DNA of 64,000 nucleotides from Neurospora intermedia (Eukaryota > Ascomycota > Sordariomycetes > Sordariales > Sordariaceae), in contig BTPP01000003.1 in assembly GCA_037102815.1 (NCBI GenBank), positions 186,001 to 250,000 of the forward strand. The letters are read 5' to 3'. The translations under genes and the position numbers were made by a program. Numbering within the stretch: the stretch's first letter is position 1; the number at the start of each line of letters is the position of its first letter. Positions 25,724 to 35,717 of this stretch are shown here, piece by piece. The notes under the pieces are model-generated. The model had not been told where the DNA came from. It saw only the letters and a program-made list of their open reading frames with translations, and did not search any database.

Positions 25724-26096
25724 GGCCCCGTTTGGTTCAACTAACAAAAAGTCAACTTGTTTTTGCAAGGGTTAGAAGAGGGTACAAAGCTAAAAACGCA
25801 GCCAAGAGGTACCGCAGGAGGATGGGGGCCAAGTGACGCGTGGTGCATTCTGTTGCTTGGTATCTTCATGCTTTGAGGAGGGAGGATAGGAACTAACAAA
25901 TTGCTCCTACATAGGCCCACTAATTCCCTTCTTGAGCCTTCCGGACTGCATTGCATCTACTTACATTAGCGTGGTACCTCTATATGCAGCCAAGGCAGCA
26001 TGACCCCCAACTATCTAACAAAAAAACGATTTGTTAGCTGGCAGGGATCATTTTCCCATACAAACTTTTGTTTTGTTGGTTGAACCAAACGGGGCC
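25724..26096. mobile_element. MITE with PIF/Harbinger-like ends, 373 bp
   Basis: The ends are perfect inverted repeats of 18 bp (GGCCCCGTTTGGTTCAAC) at 25724-25741 and 26079-26096, extending with one mismatch to about 26 bp. TAG flanks the element on both sides (25721-25723 and 26097-26099), which fits a 3 bp target duplication. There is no transposase frame. A 3 bp duplication and a GGnCC...GTTTGG end are seen in PIF/Harbinger MITEs; the duplication here is TAG rather than the typical TWA, so the family is inferred. It lies inside the 9.4 kb gene-poor region. Confidence 0.8.
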
Positions 26097-26099
26097 TAG

Positions 26100-29000
26100 G
26101 ATATGCTTGGTCGGCTGTACTTGGCTAGACCCCTTTCCTGCGTATATCACTGGAATGATTTGACCAAAGTGTTGTTTCCTTCTGCCCCTCTCTCCACTTA
26201 TCGAAGCTTCTTTGTTGCCACTAGGCCCGGCCCAAAGAAGACGCTGAGATGACATGCATACCTAGGATGCTTTAGTGCAAACAGCTTTGTACCCTTGTTG
26301 ACCGCGGTCAGGATCATGCGCGAAAGTGGCATCCAGCGGGAAGGGTAGGGTCCCTCGTGAACAGGATCGGATCTTGGAGTCCTGAGATTTCGAATTGGAA
26401 GATGATCATATGGGAAAGCTTGTGATGCTGTGTCAATGCTGTCGGGTCTCTCATGATGATACCCAGATAAGGACTAGCAAAGAACAGAGAGCCTCTGAAT
26501 AGTGGCCACGAACGTTTCGTATTGGATGCCTGCGCGCCTGCGTGTCGGAGCCTGACCTCGGTTCTTTGTTGGACAGTCGGAGGAGTTACAAGGACATTGT
26601 CCAAGAAGGTTTATCGTGGACTTTGTGTCATAAAATGCGCCGCTGCCAGGCTCAAAAAGCCCGCTTTATCCCTGGCAGGTCCGTGCAAATAAATGTCAAG
26701 GATCACATACCTATGACTGCCATGATAGGTTGAGGACTGTCTGAGCCCTGGGATCAGTCCCGTTTGGAGTCAAGCGTCTGGTAAAAGCCACACCACTTGT
26801 AAGGAATAAGGATGCCAAGAATGCGTAACCCCCCTCATCCGTCATCCTTGGCCTCGTTGTTGCAGTTGGAGGTGTCCTTCGTTCGGGAAAAGATTATTCA
26901 ATTCTTTCACTAGTCAACCAAAGCGTCATGCTTGTGGCTTCGTTAATCGTCGACTTGCACCCATCTCGTATTATGCCGAGGTCGATTTGCACCAGGACGG
27001 ATATCAGTCTGGCTATTCTCTATCTGGAGGGGACACGATCCGTCGGGGAAATGCCATGCTGGGCCGGAGTTCTTATCAGGGCTTGTTGATCCTTAGCAAC
27101 GTGGCAGAAGAAATTTACCATGGTACCTGATGCGCTTTTTCGATTAGTACTTTTATAGATGTCTCTTTATTAGCCCGGGACAGACTGTTAACAAGTGTCA
27201 GAAAGGTCGACCGTACCTTGCATCAGCTAGTTGAAAGGGTGAAAACATATTTGGTGTCTGCCGTAGCAACAGTATGGGTCCTGATATTCGGAAGAGACGA
27301 TGTTATGAGCCAATGTCGCAGCTTTCCCGGATTGCTCTCTTCCTCTCCTCTTTCATGAACCGATTGCTCCAGCTGCAGTGCGACACAGGACTGTAGCTGC
27401 GATATTGGCTATCTGGCATTTGCGCAGTGATATGGCAGATGCTGCTATCGCTAAACAAGACTCAAGCTGGTATAATGCTGGCTAATATATAGCGCTACTG
27501 GGTCGCATTGGGAGCCATGGAAGCCTCCCTGCGATCATGTAACGCTACATGGGCCGCATCCCCGAAGGGTCGTCTTGATGGGCGCCTGGGGGACAATGTT
27601 GCGAGATTGAAGTCTTCCAGACCAGGTCTAGAAGCTGTTGCTGCTGAGCAAGCGGGTGTGGCCTATATCATCAGAGGCTTGGACTAAGAGACCGGTGAGC
27701 GACATCACGCTATCTTTCAAGCAGAGTCCATGACTTGGGCAGTAATGCTTAACCTCAACGCTCAGCATACCCGATACCAATCCCAGCCTCTCAGTCTGTG
27801 TAACAAGCTTTTGCATCCTGGAAAACCCGTCAACCAACGGTCCCAGCAAAGAGATATGTCGATGCTTGGTAGGCTACCAGACAGTGTCAGGACGGGGGAA
27901 ATGGAAGCCCAAACACAACGATGACGTTTCATTACTGCGTACCTCTAGTCTAGGGACCTGGGGATGTCTCTGTTCTGACATGTGGGAATATGGATCAGCC
28001 CGGATCTCGCAATATGTACTAACGCGCTTGTTGCAAGCAGTGTGTCGATGGGAGGTTGATCGTCGTCAGGGTCCGATTGACAGCCAATCATCCATGTGTC
28101 GGTCGGGGACAATGGCTGCTTGGATACGCTGGTTTAATGACGTGCGAAAAGGGCCGGTCTGAGTTTCGTTCCGTAGTGTGTGTGTACAGCGCAACCGGAC
28201 AGCCGCCCATGTTCTACTATTGCCGGGATTCGCAATAGTGGTGGGTGACTCGGAATCACGCTGCCGAAGCATGTACAGTTGAAGCGATCGATGACTTCAC
28301 TATTCATACAGGATTGAAGAGAGAAATCCCCTCAGAGAAGTAAAGTCGGAAACTGCCTGGTCACGGTGTTCCTGCTGGCTCAGTGCAGTCTGCCTGCCGC
28401 CGGCAAAGCACGTACCCAGCTGCAGGAAAAGAATAGGAACGGCCAACAATGAACAAGTAAGAGGTACATGTGCACTCATTTGAAGGTGTAGAGTAACCTT
28501 AAGGTGGAGATTGCTTGGGCATCCTGCTTCCACTTGGTTGCAGCTTTTCTTTGCACCTGCCCTGTGCGATATCTCGACTCCGGCCCGAATCGGACATGGA
28601 CGGAATGGACAAACTACTCTTTCTCTCCCTGATTTCTCGACAATTTCCCTTCATCTCACTTTCCAAAATTTCACAGTAATGGCTCAATAGGTAGCGAGGT
28701 GCTCCTGCCTCGGGGAGTCAAGACCGCCACCCCGACAGGCGAATGAATTGGATGCCGGTGTGACGCAATCCGTCGTTGGTCAAGTCCAGAATTCGATGTG
28801 GGGTGACACCCAACGAGGACACTCAACCCTCAAGCCTCGACATAAGTTCAACTGGCTAAATCAACCATCGCTACAGTATCCTTTAAGGGCACAGTTAACA
28901 TGCGCACAGGATTGACCAGAGGTAGGTATACCCTCGTATGCAGGGCGAGCCCGACATGGCCGGCACGACAGTGAGACAACCAAAACGCTTGATTATACTA

Positions 29001-30837
29001 GACACATCTAGATATGTACATCCACATCCACATCAGCACAACAGCAGGCGACGGGTAATCCACCAAATCCTCCCGCAAAACGCGACCCTGTAACGGCTAT
29101 CGTGACGCTACACAGCCTGTCCCGCTCAGCCCTAGCTGTGTCGATGAGGGCGGCACGCTTAGGTAGGTTTGTCCATTTGCCGCTGCGGCTGGCTGCCAGC
29201 TCCGGTACTTGCGAACATTAGACGCTCTTGCGCGCTTGTGGCCGTTAGTAAAAAAATAAATAAAAAAAAAATAAAAAAAAAAATGTACCGAGCGTCGCTG
29301 ATAGTGACGAAAGCTCTAGGACCTGATGTTGGTGATATCTCTAAACGAAAGCACCATCGACCGCCTCTGGCTATGGTTAGATCTCATAAACCAAGACTAT
29401 TTGTCCACTCACTTTGGTCCTTGGGCATTTGAGCGGGTTTCCTGCACGGCCATACAAACGCTTCCATATCGTCGGATTTTCGGTTCACCTTCCTCCAGCG
29501 TGTGTGGCAGACGAGCCTTGGCAATGACAAGGGTTCGCTCACGACTTTAACGCATGTGTTTTCCTCTCCCATTTCTTCCTCGCACATCATCTAGTAACCG
29601 GCAACCAAGCACTGTATTTCCGATCAAGCGAACCTTCTACAGTCCAAGATCCCAGCAATACACTTTCCGTTATACATCTCGGAACCATGCAGCTACATGT
29701 GTCTCGCCACGGCCATAGATGTCCAGCGGCGTCCTGGTTTAATTACACCACCTTGTCACTGGAACAACAATACTAATACATTTTTCCTTTAGCCAAAATA
29801 CCCTTATACATGCTCACAGCCATACATTTTCAAGGTGATTAGGCCACAAACTGCCTCTGAAAAGCCGGTGGATGGTCCGTCTAATAGCGCGGGCATTGAC
29901 TTTGCGCAGGTCAATATCGTATCTAACCTACCTCTGCGCTGATGATGGTCGCCGTTCCGGCAGCAGATGCCAAAGATTGGAATCTTGCGTCATGAGGAGC
30001 ATACTTGGCGCATTTCGAAAACGTTACTAATGTACAAACCTCTTTTCGAGCTAATCCGAGCTAGTATGCTACTGGTACCGAAGGGCGCGACAACCCCGGG
30101 GGCTTGTTTGATACTCTCCGAGGCTTTGCAGCAACAAAACACGAGAGTGGTCGAGCTTCTTATCCGTTGACTTCCATTCCACAGCTCCTACATCCTGAGT
30201 CTGGGGTTCTAGAATCCTTCCCTTTTGATGCCGGAAATTCGTTCTACGATTGCAACAGAGCTAACGAGAATTGCGGCGACAACAGCGAACTAACAATCCG
30301 CTTCCACTTGCCTCAAACTTGTTACATCGCATGTTGCCTTCGCGTTTCCTGGGCCATTAGATGAAACGCTACCTGACCTACGATGCAATCCTTTGTCGAT
30401 AGACACAACCAAAGCCGGGGCACCAAGATGGCAGTCTAACACAGTATCTTACGAGCCCAATACAACTCACAATCACTGCACTGTATGTATATCCGATGAT
30501 CAGGATATTATGGGATACTTTGCACAACCAGTATAGATTTTGGCTGATGATGACTGAATGGGTGAGTGTCATAAGAAGGAGGTCCACGCAATCTACTACT
30601 CTGAGTAGTCTTGACGATAGAGCTAACAGGCTCGAGATAGTAGCCGCATCTGAACGCCTCATCATTCAACAGCTACGGAAACTGTAACTAGGCAGCCAGG
30701 CTTCGACCTCTCTCGGTCCCGAACTTCCTTTTGGCTGCTTTGCAGTCGTCAACCAACAATAGATGCGTAACACCGGGGCAAACACATTCCGTAGAACCCT
30801 CAAAGAACCTGCGAACTTGCGAATGGGATCATAGATT
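26100..30837. other. gene-poor region, second part
   Basis: Only short open frames are present and none carries a domain I recognise. A 36 bp A-rich run with scattered T lies near 29,249-29,284. I see no repeat with ends, no tRNA and no 5S sequence in this part. Confidence 0.4.
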
Positions 30838-31340
30838 ATCTCCATTGCAGCATTTCATGCGAACCACGATTCGCCCTGGGACATGGCAACAACAATACTG
30901 CGTCAACAGGGAGTGGTGGGCTGGTCCGGGATCACCTATGAGTATTCGAAGGGAGAAGTATGATTAGACGTAGAAGTTGATTGTCAAACGCCGCCGACAG
31001 TGTCAACTTTGCCCAGAAGATCCAATTTCCGTTTGGCAAGAACCGCACCAGTAACTCCCCCACAGTTGTAAGTCTTGTTCCCTTCCTATCTAGCCTCTCT
31101 TTGAGCTCTCCTAAAGACACTGAGTTCTCGCCTACCATTCCTACCATCCCTGGATCTACTACGGCGCCTCATATGCCGCCACCATCGGTTCCTGGATTGA
31201 GCAATTTTACCCAGGCGTCTTCCACGCCTTCCACCTCACCAGCGCCATTGTGTAAGCTAATACAGACAAATGGTACTACTACGACACCATCCGGCAGGGG
31301 ATCGATGCACTTCCCCAAGGCCGAGAACGGCGACCATTAT
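30838..31340 (+). pseudogene. S28-family serine peptidase relic
   Basis: Three pieces match parts of S28 (prolyl carboxypeptidase/DPP7-type) secreted peptidases in the right order. First comes RPGTWQQQYCVNREWW followed by GPGSP, the typical N-terminal GTFxQRYW block. Then comes DSVNFAQKIQFPFGKN followed by TSN, the block before the active site. Last comes PWIYYGASYAATIGSW, the nucleophile elbow with Ser kept, followed by EQFYPGVFHAF. About 80-100 codons expected between the first two blocks are missing, the pieces are in different frames, and a stop falls after the third block. The Asp and His part of the triad is absent. It is therefore a decayed fragment rather than a working gene. Family assignment is from motif memory. 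Confidence 0.65.
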
Positions 31341-31981
31341 GGTAGTACCAAGGGTGAAACGACGGAGATGTTGACTAAGAGAATGGGTGGCTAAGGAAGG
31401 GTGAGGGAGAGGAGGATTATTCAATTAATGGGTTAGTTTTCTATCCATCCCCTACCTAACACAATACCCACGTCGTTGTCGGGAAATATACCTCTTAGGT
31501 CACTTGGATATATTGTTCCGGATGATGAGGCTTGATGATATTGAAAGTGCAAAGCAACAAGTAATTATAAGTAAGCTACCAAGATATTATGTAAATGTCT
31601 CCTCAAGGGTGCCAGATCTGCCACTTTTTCGACGGCAGTCCTCTCCCAAAGTCAGAGTGTATGACCGCGAACCCTCTGATAAGTGTCCCAACGAATGCGA
31701 AAAAAAAAGAAGAGAAAAGAGTGATAAATAAGAGAAACAAAATAAAAGAAAAATATGTCGCTTTTGGGGACCATCGTGTATGTTACTTGTAAGTACAAGT
31801 TACATCCTCCAGATACAATTCCCAAATCCAGAGCTCACCAAAGCTCGTCGTCACCTGGTCTGCTGATCAACCACTTCCTGAGCGGCGTGCAACGCCCGCA
31901 GCGGACCAGCGGCATCGCCGGGCAACGATGGGACCAACCACAGGAGCAGCAACTTTTTAACGCTCGGCATCAACAACCTCC
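31341..31981. other. intergenic region
   Basis: It lies downstream of the peptidase relic and of the convergent repeat-protein gene. It is AT-rich with an A9 run near 31,700. No gene is seen. Confidence 0.4.
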
Positions 31982-32233
31982 TTAATCATCCCTGACCGCA
32001 CTCTCCACACCCTCGCCAAGAAGGCCAGTCAGATCGGCCACAACCCCCAAGTCCAAAACGGGCAACTTCTCACCCCTAGGACCGACAAACCACAAGCAGT
32101 TGTCCACGGTAGTCGTGCGATCGACAGTAACGCCCAAGCAATCCCTGATGTTCAACAGCTCGAGACTAGCGCGGATAGCATCCTGTTCGCAGCGCTGGAT
32201 GCACTCCTCGATTGCGGAGCTACCACCAGAGTT

Positions 32234-32269
<36 letters not shown>

Positions 32270-33187
32270 ACCATCAGGTCCGTCAGTGTTGTTGTTGATA
32301 GGGATGGTAGTGGTGTTACCACCGGGGAGCGAACCAAGCGAGGTACCGCAGGGCAAAGTGCGGAAGCGAGAGACTTGCGTGGTGGGCAGGTTGGAAGGAG
32401 AAGCAGGGCGGTTGTCGGCTCCTAGCAGGTTGCTGACGGAATCCAACAGAGAGGCGACGCCGGAGGTGAGGGAGGAGAGGTCGAGGTAGAGCTTGAGGTC
32501 GAGGTCAAGCAAGTCGGCGAGGGTGGTGGAGACGGAGAGGAAGGGGGGGAGAGGGCACGAGGTGGTGGTGGGTGTGGGGAGAGAAGTCCGGATGGCGGTG
32601 GTGAGAGTAGAGAGAGTGGTGGAGGTGGTGGAGGTGGTGGAGGTGGTGGAGGTGGTGGAGGAGGGGCTGGGGTTGTTATTGCCGGAGCCGGGACCGTTGT
32701 TGCCGTTGCCCGGTCCGTTGTTGCCATTGCCCGGTCCATTGTTACCGGAGCCGGGACCGTTGTTGCCATTGCCCGGTCCATTGTTACCGGAGCCGGGACC
32801 ACCGTTTCCGGGACCACCACTGCCGGGACCACCACTGCCGGGACCACCACTGCCAGGACCACCAGGTCCAGAAGGAGATCCAGTAGGCATAGGCATAGCC
32901 GTCACGAGCCCTTCCTCATCGCAAGTGGTAGTGACAGGCCAAACAGAACCGCCGGCTCCAGGACCATGAGTATAGTCGCCATGAGGAGGAACAGTGACAG
33001 TAGGACCAGAGACGGTTACATAGATGGTGGAAGGCTGAACGTCAACCGAGTGCGGCTGGTTGGGGGGGACGCCGATCTCGATGGAGGCGCAGTCGGGGAA
33101 GAGGACGGTGAGGTCGATGCGGCAGACATTGTCGGCTGCCGCGAGGACAGAGAGGGAGGGAAGGCGGGGAATGAGGTTCAAAGCCAT
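31982..33187 (-). CDS. Gly/Pro/Asn-repeat protein of unknown function
   Basis: One open frame of 401 residues starting at ATG 33187. The N-terminus (MALNLIPRLPSLSVLAAADN) is mildly hydrophobic and might be a weak secretion signal. Residues 30-110 look folded and hold paired Cys. Residues 107-175 are tandem repeats of GPGSGG, GPGSGNN and GPGNGNN. A Thr/Ser run and a Leu-rich segment (TTLADLLDLDLKLYLDLSSL) follow, then a GN repeat near residue 310. The last 75 residues carry Cys in IEECIQRCEQ and VDNCLWF. The mix of repeats, Ser/Thr tracts and spaced Cys is typical of fungal cell-surface or secreted proteins, but I do not recognise the family. The repeat DNA is likely to vary in copy number. 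Confidence 0.65.
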
Positions 33188-33314
33188 TTTGAATTGAAAT
33201 CAAAGGAGTGTTTTGTTGTTGTTGTTGTTGTGTGTCTTTGAAAGAGTGAAGGTAGTGAAGGCAGTGAAGGAAGAGAAGAGGTTGAGAGTGATGAGGAGTA
33301 AAAGTCATGTCGAT

Positions 33315-33341
33315 GATGAGCTGCTCATCGAGTGTTATATA
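33315..33341 (-). promoter_or_regulatory. candidate promoter with palindrome and TATA-like box
   Basis: A TATATA sequence at 33336-33341 lies about 150 bp upstream of the repeat-protein ATG. Just next to it, on the gene side, is a short palindrome, GATGAGC and GCTCATC separated by one base (33315-33329). The arrangement would suit a core promoter with an adjacent dimeric binding site. This is inference only. Confidence 0.3.
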
Positions 33342-33932
33342 GACTTTTGAAGGGTCGCCAGGCGATGAAAGTTTTCGCCCGGTGCGATGTTGTTGAGGCT
33401 ATCACGCCTTGCTTCTTCTCCATGATCCAGATCTCGCCCTTCGCTTAGGGTGGTCAAAGCAGTCTCCCCTTTCTTTCTTTCTTTCTTTTTTCGGAGGGTC
33501 CGCAGCCGAGCAACTGGCGGTATGTCTTGAAAGCTCACGGTTTGTCTGGTCAACCATAGTATACACTAATCTCTGGATGCAGGACGTACATTAGTGCCAG
33601 GCGTCGAAATTTGACGGTAGTTGACCTCGGAGATTTTCTCGCCTAGACAGTGTTGGAAGGAAACAATGGCTTTGTTTCCTAAGTTCGCATCACGGACGTT
33701 CAGTGTTCAGTCTCTCAAGAACAATTAGATGCACACATGCGTCCCTTGATACATGCCAAAATCCAGCCCTGGCAAGCCAAAAGGGCGAATGTCAAGTCTA
33801 AGTGTCTCATCGTCTTCTCGAATCCGTGCTTGGAAAAGGCAAGTTTCCTAGATTTTGCTATCCAAACGGCATCGTGAGCAAGGCAACGATAAAGGGAGTA
33901 TGGTACGGTCTGGACAACAAACCCACAATAAT

Positions 33933-34053
33933 TTGGTGACCCAAAAAGTCGGTTGGAGAGAGTCAAAACATGCAGTTGTCTCAGCTCACGAATCACAACG
34001 GCTTGGTGACCCGAAAAGTCGGTTGGTGAGAGACAAAACACGCAGCTGTCTCA
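33933..34053. repeat. direct repeat, two copies of a 51 bp unit
   Basis: Copies at 33933-33983 and 34003-34053 differ at about six positions and sit 70 bp apart, start to start. Both begin TTGGTGACCC and end TGTCTCA. Most differences are transitions. No inverted repeats flank the pair. Confidence 0.85.
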
Positions 34054-34279
34054 TCCCTACCCGTTGGGGAAGGGGGCCAGGGGTAAGTCGAAGTAGGGCT
34101 ACAGTATTGTCCCCTGATTCTGCATATAATCCAGAACCGGGAATCTTATGCACTAACTGGCATATATGCACGTTCTGGAACCCGTGTATATACAAGCATC
34201 AACTAGCGCAGCCACGCTCCACGTTGTGGTGTTCAGCAGTGCAAGCACACAGGCTGAGACAGCGTTTTCAAAACAAGAA

Positions 34280-34281
<2 letters not shown>

Positions 34282-34316
<35 letters not shown>
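34282..34316. repeat. C20-A15 homopolymer tract
   Basis: Twenty C bases (34282-34301) are followed directly by fifteen A bases (34302-34316) and then AAAAG units. Length is likely to vary and to be error-prone in sequencing. Confidence 0.9.
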
Positions 34317-34335
<19 letters not shown>

Positions 34336-35717
34336 TCAAAGAGGAGAAAAAAAAAGGAGAGAAAGAAAGAAAGAGGGCGTGTATTTTCTCCCACACAATA
34401 CACTGTCTGAAAAATCAACTCCTTCGTATGTAACTGTGAGAAGCTAGCTGCGGAACGGCAAGTCTACACTGACTTCAGACGTTACTATAGACTTCGCTCT
34501 TTCAGAGCAAGTCAATCCTACCTTGCGTGCTTGAATTGGGCGCGACCAAGACAGAAGCTCGTTATACATACACTAGTTCTCAAGTTCGGCTCAAACTTGG
34601 TCTAGTTAATGTTCTGATTAGTGTATGAATGATTATCAGACCGACCTAAGATATCTATTTTCGTGTGCCAAGTGCCCAAGTGGAAGTCAGACATCCCACA
34701 ATAGCTTGGCGGACCGGCCGCTACTAGAAGAGAACCCCAAGAGTTCGTCCATCGAAGCTACAAAATTCAAGGATTTTCAATCTCGGCCAAATTTTTGGTG
34801 ATGGCTTGCTTCTTCTTCCTCTGGTCTCTTATAAGCAAAGTCAAAGGTTTTACCCCCTCCGTATCAGCATTAGCGAGAACTCAATCACCAAATTTCTTTA
34901 GCGACCTCAGCAACTCGGAAAACGTAATTGTAAAGGAGGTTGGACTTCTTTCTGATTTCAAGATAGTTGACCATGGCAATGACGAGTTGGCACTTCTAGA
35001 TCCCTTAAGGGGCTATAGAAACGATAGAGAAAGAAGATCGTGGCTCATTCTCGTGCATTTCTATCATCTTGGTGCCTGCTAGGGTCGAGAAAACCGAGCG
35101 GTCTTGCGGGGCCATTCAATTCGCGGGGCAGGGAGCCCAGCTACAGCCGCAGTTCGAAAACTCTTTTTTCTTTTTCCTGGCGACTTCTCCCTTGCGCGCT
35201 CTCTATGCAACGGCACCACAATCCCGTGAATAGCATCAGCTGCATCTCTCGGCACTAACGCACAGTTCGAAGCTGGCGGTAAGACACGCATGGGCTCATT
35301 GAAGCATCGTAATCTTAAAAATAATCAAAACCTATCAATTGGCCTCCAACACCGTAATGTAGCGCTATGAGATGGGATGACCAAAAATCCCCCATATCGA
35401 CAGCCAAACCTGTTAGTCTCATGAACAACAAGAAAAACGACATGATGGTACGCTTCCAAAACGTTGAAAAATGCTAAACGGGGGGTTGAGAAGAATGGAA
35501 ATGTTGAGAAATGCCCAACGCTATTGCTGGCTCTCCGTCGGCCAACACCCTCCTCCTGAAAAAAATGCATAACAGAACTGAATATCCTTTCGACGTTCTC
35601 TTGCTCCTACGTATCATTGAACTGCAGCTTAGACCTCGCCTCACTCGCAAGCAAAACATCGTCACATGTCTCTTGGACATGCTTCTCGTCAGGCTTTGTC
35701 GCCTCTGGGTTGTCACC

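Larger units (their letters stand above)
33188..35717. other. intergenic region with small repeats
   Basis: It holds the promoter of the repeat-protein gene on its left, the duplicated 51 bp unit, and the C20A15 tract, all listed separately. An open frame of 95 codons at 34795-35082 has no known domain. Two minus-strand frames over the right end are shadows of the kinase gene or chance. Confidence 0.4.

Noticed and set aside
22534-30837. Heavily mutated repeat DNA (RIP)
   Set aside because: The composition is not strongly AT-rich, and no repeated block with a transition pattern was seen by eye; a dinucleotide index would be needed to settle this.
34795-35082. 95-codon plus-strand frame (MVMACFFFLWSLISK)
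   Set aside because: No recognised domain, no flanking splice signals and no coding-like composition to support it as a gene.
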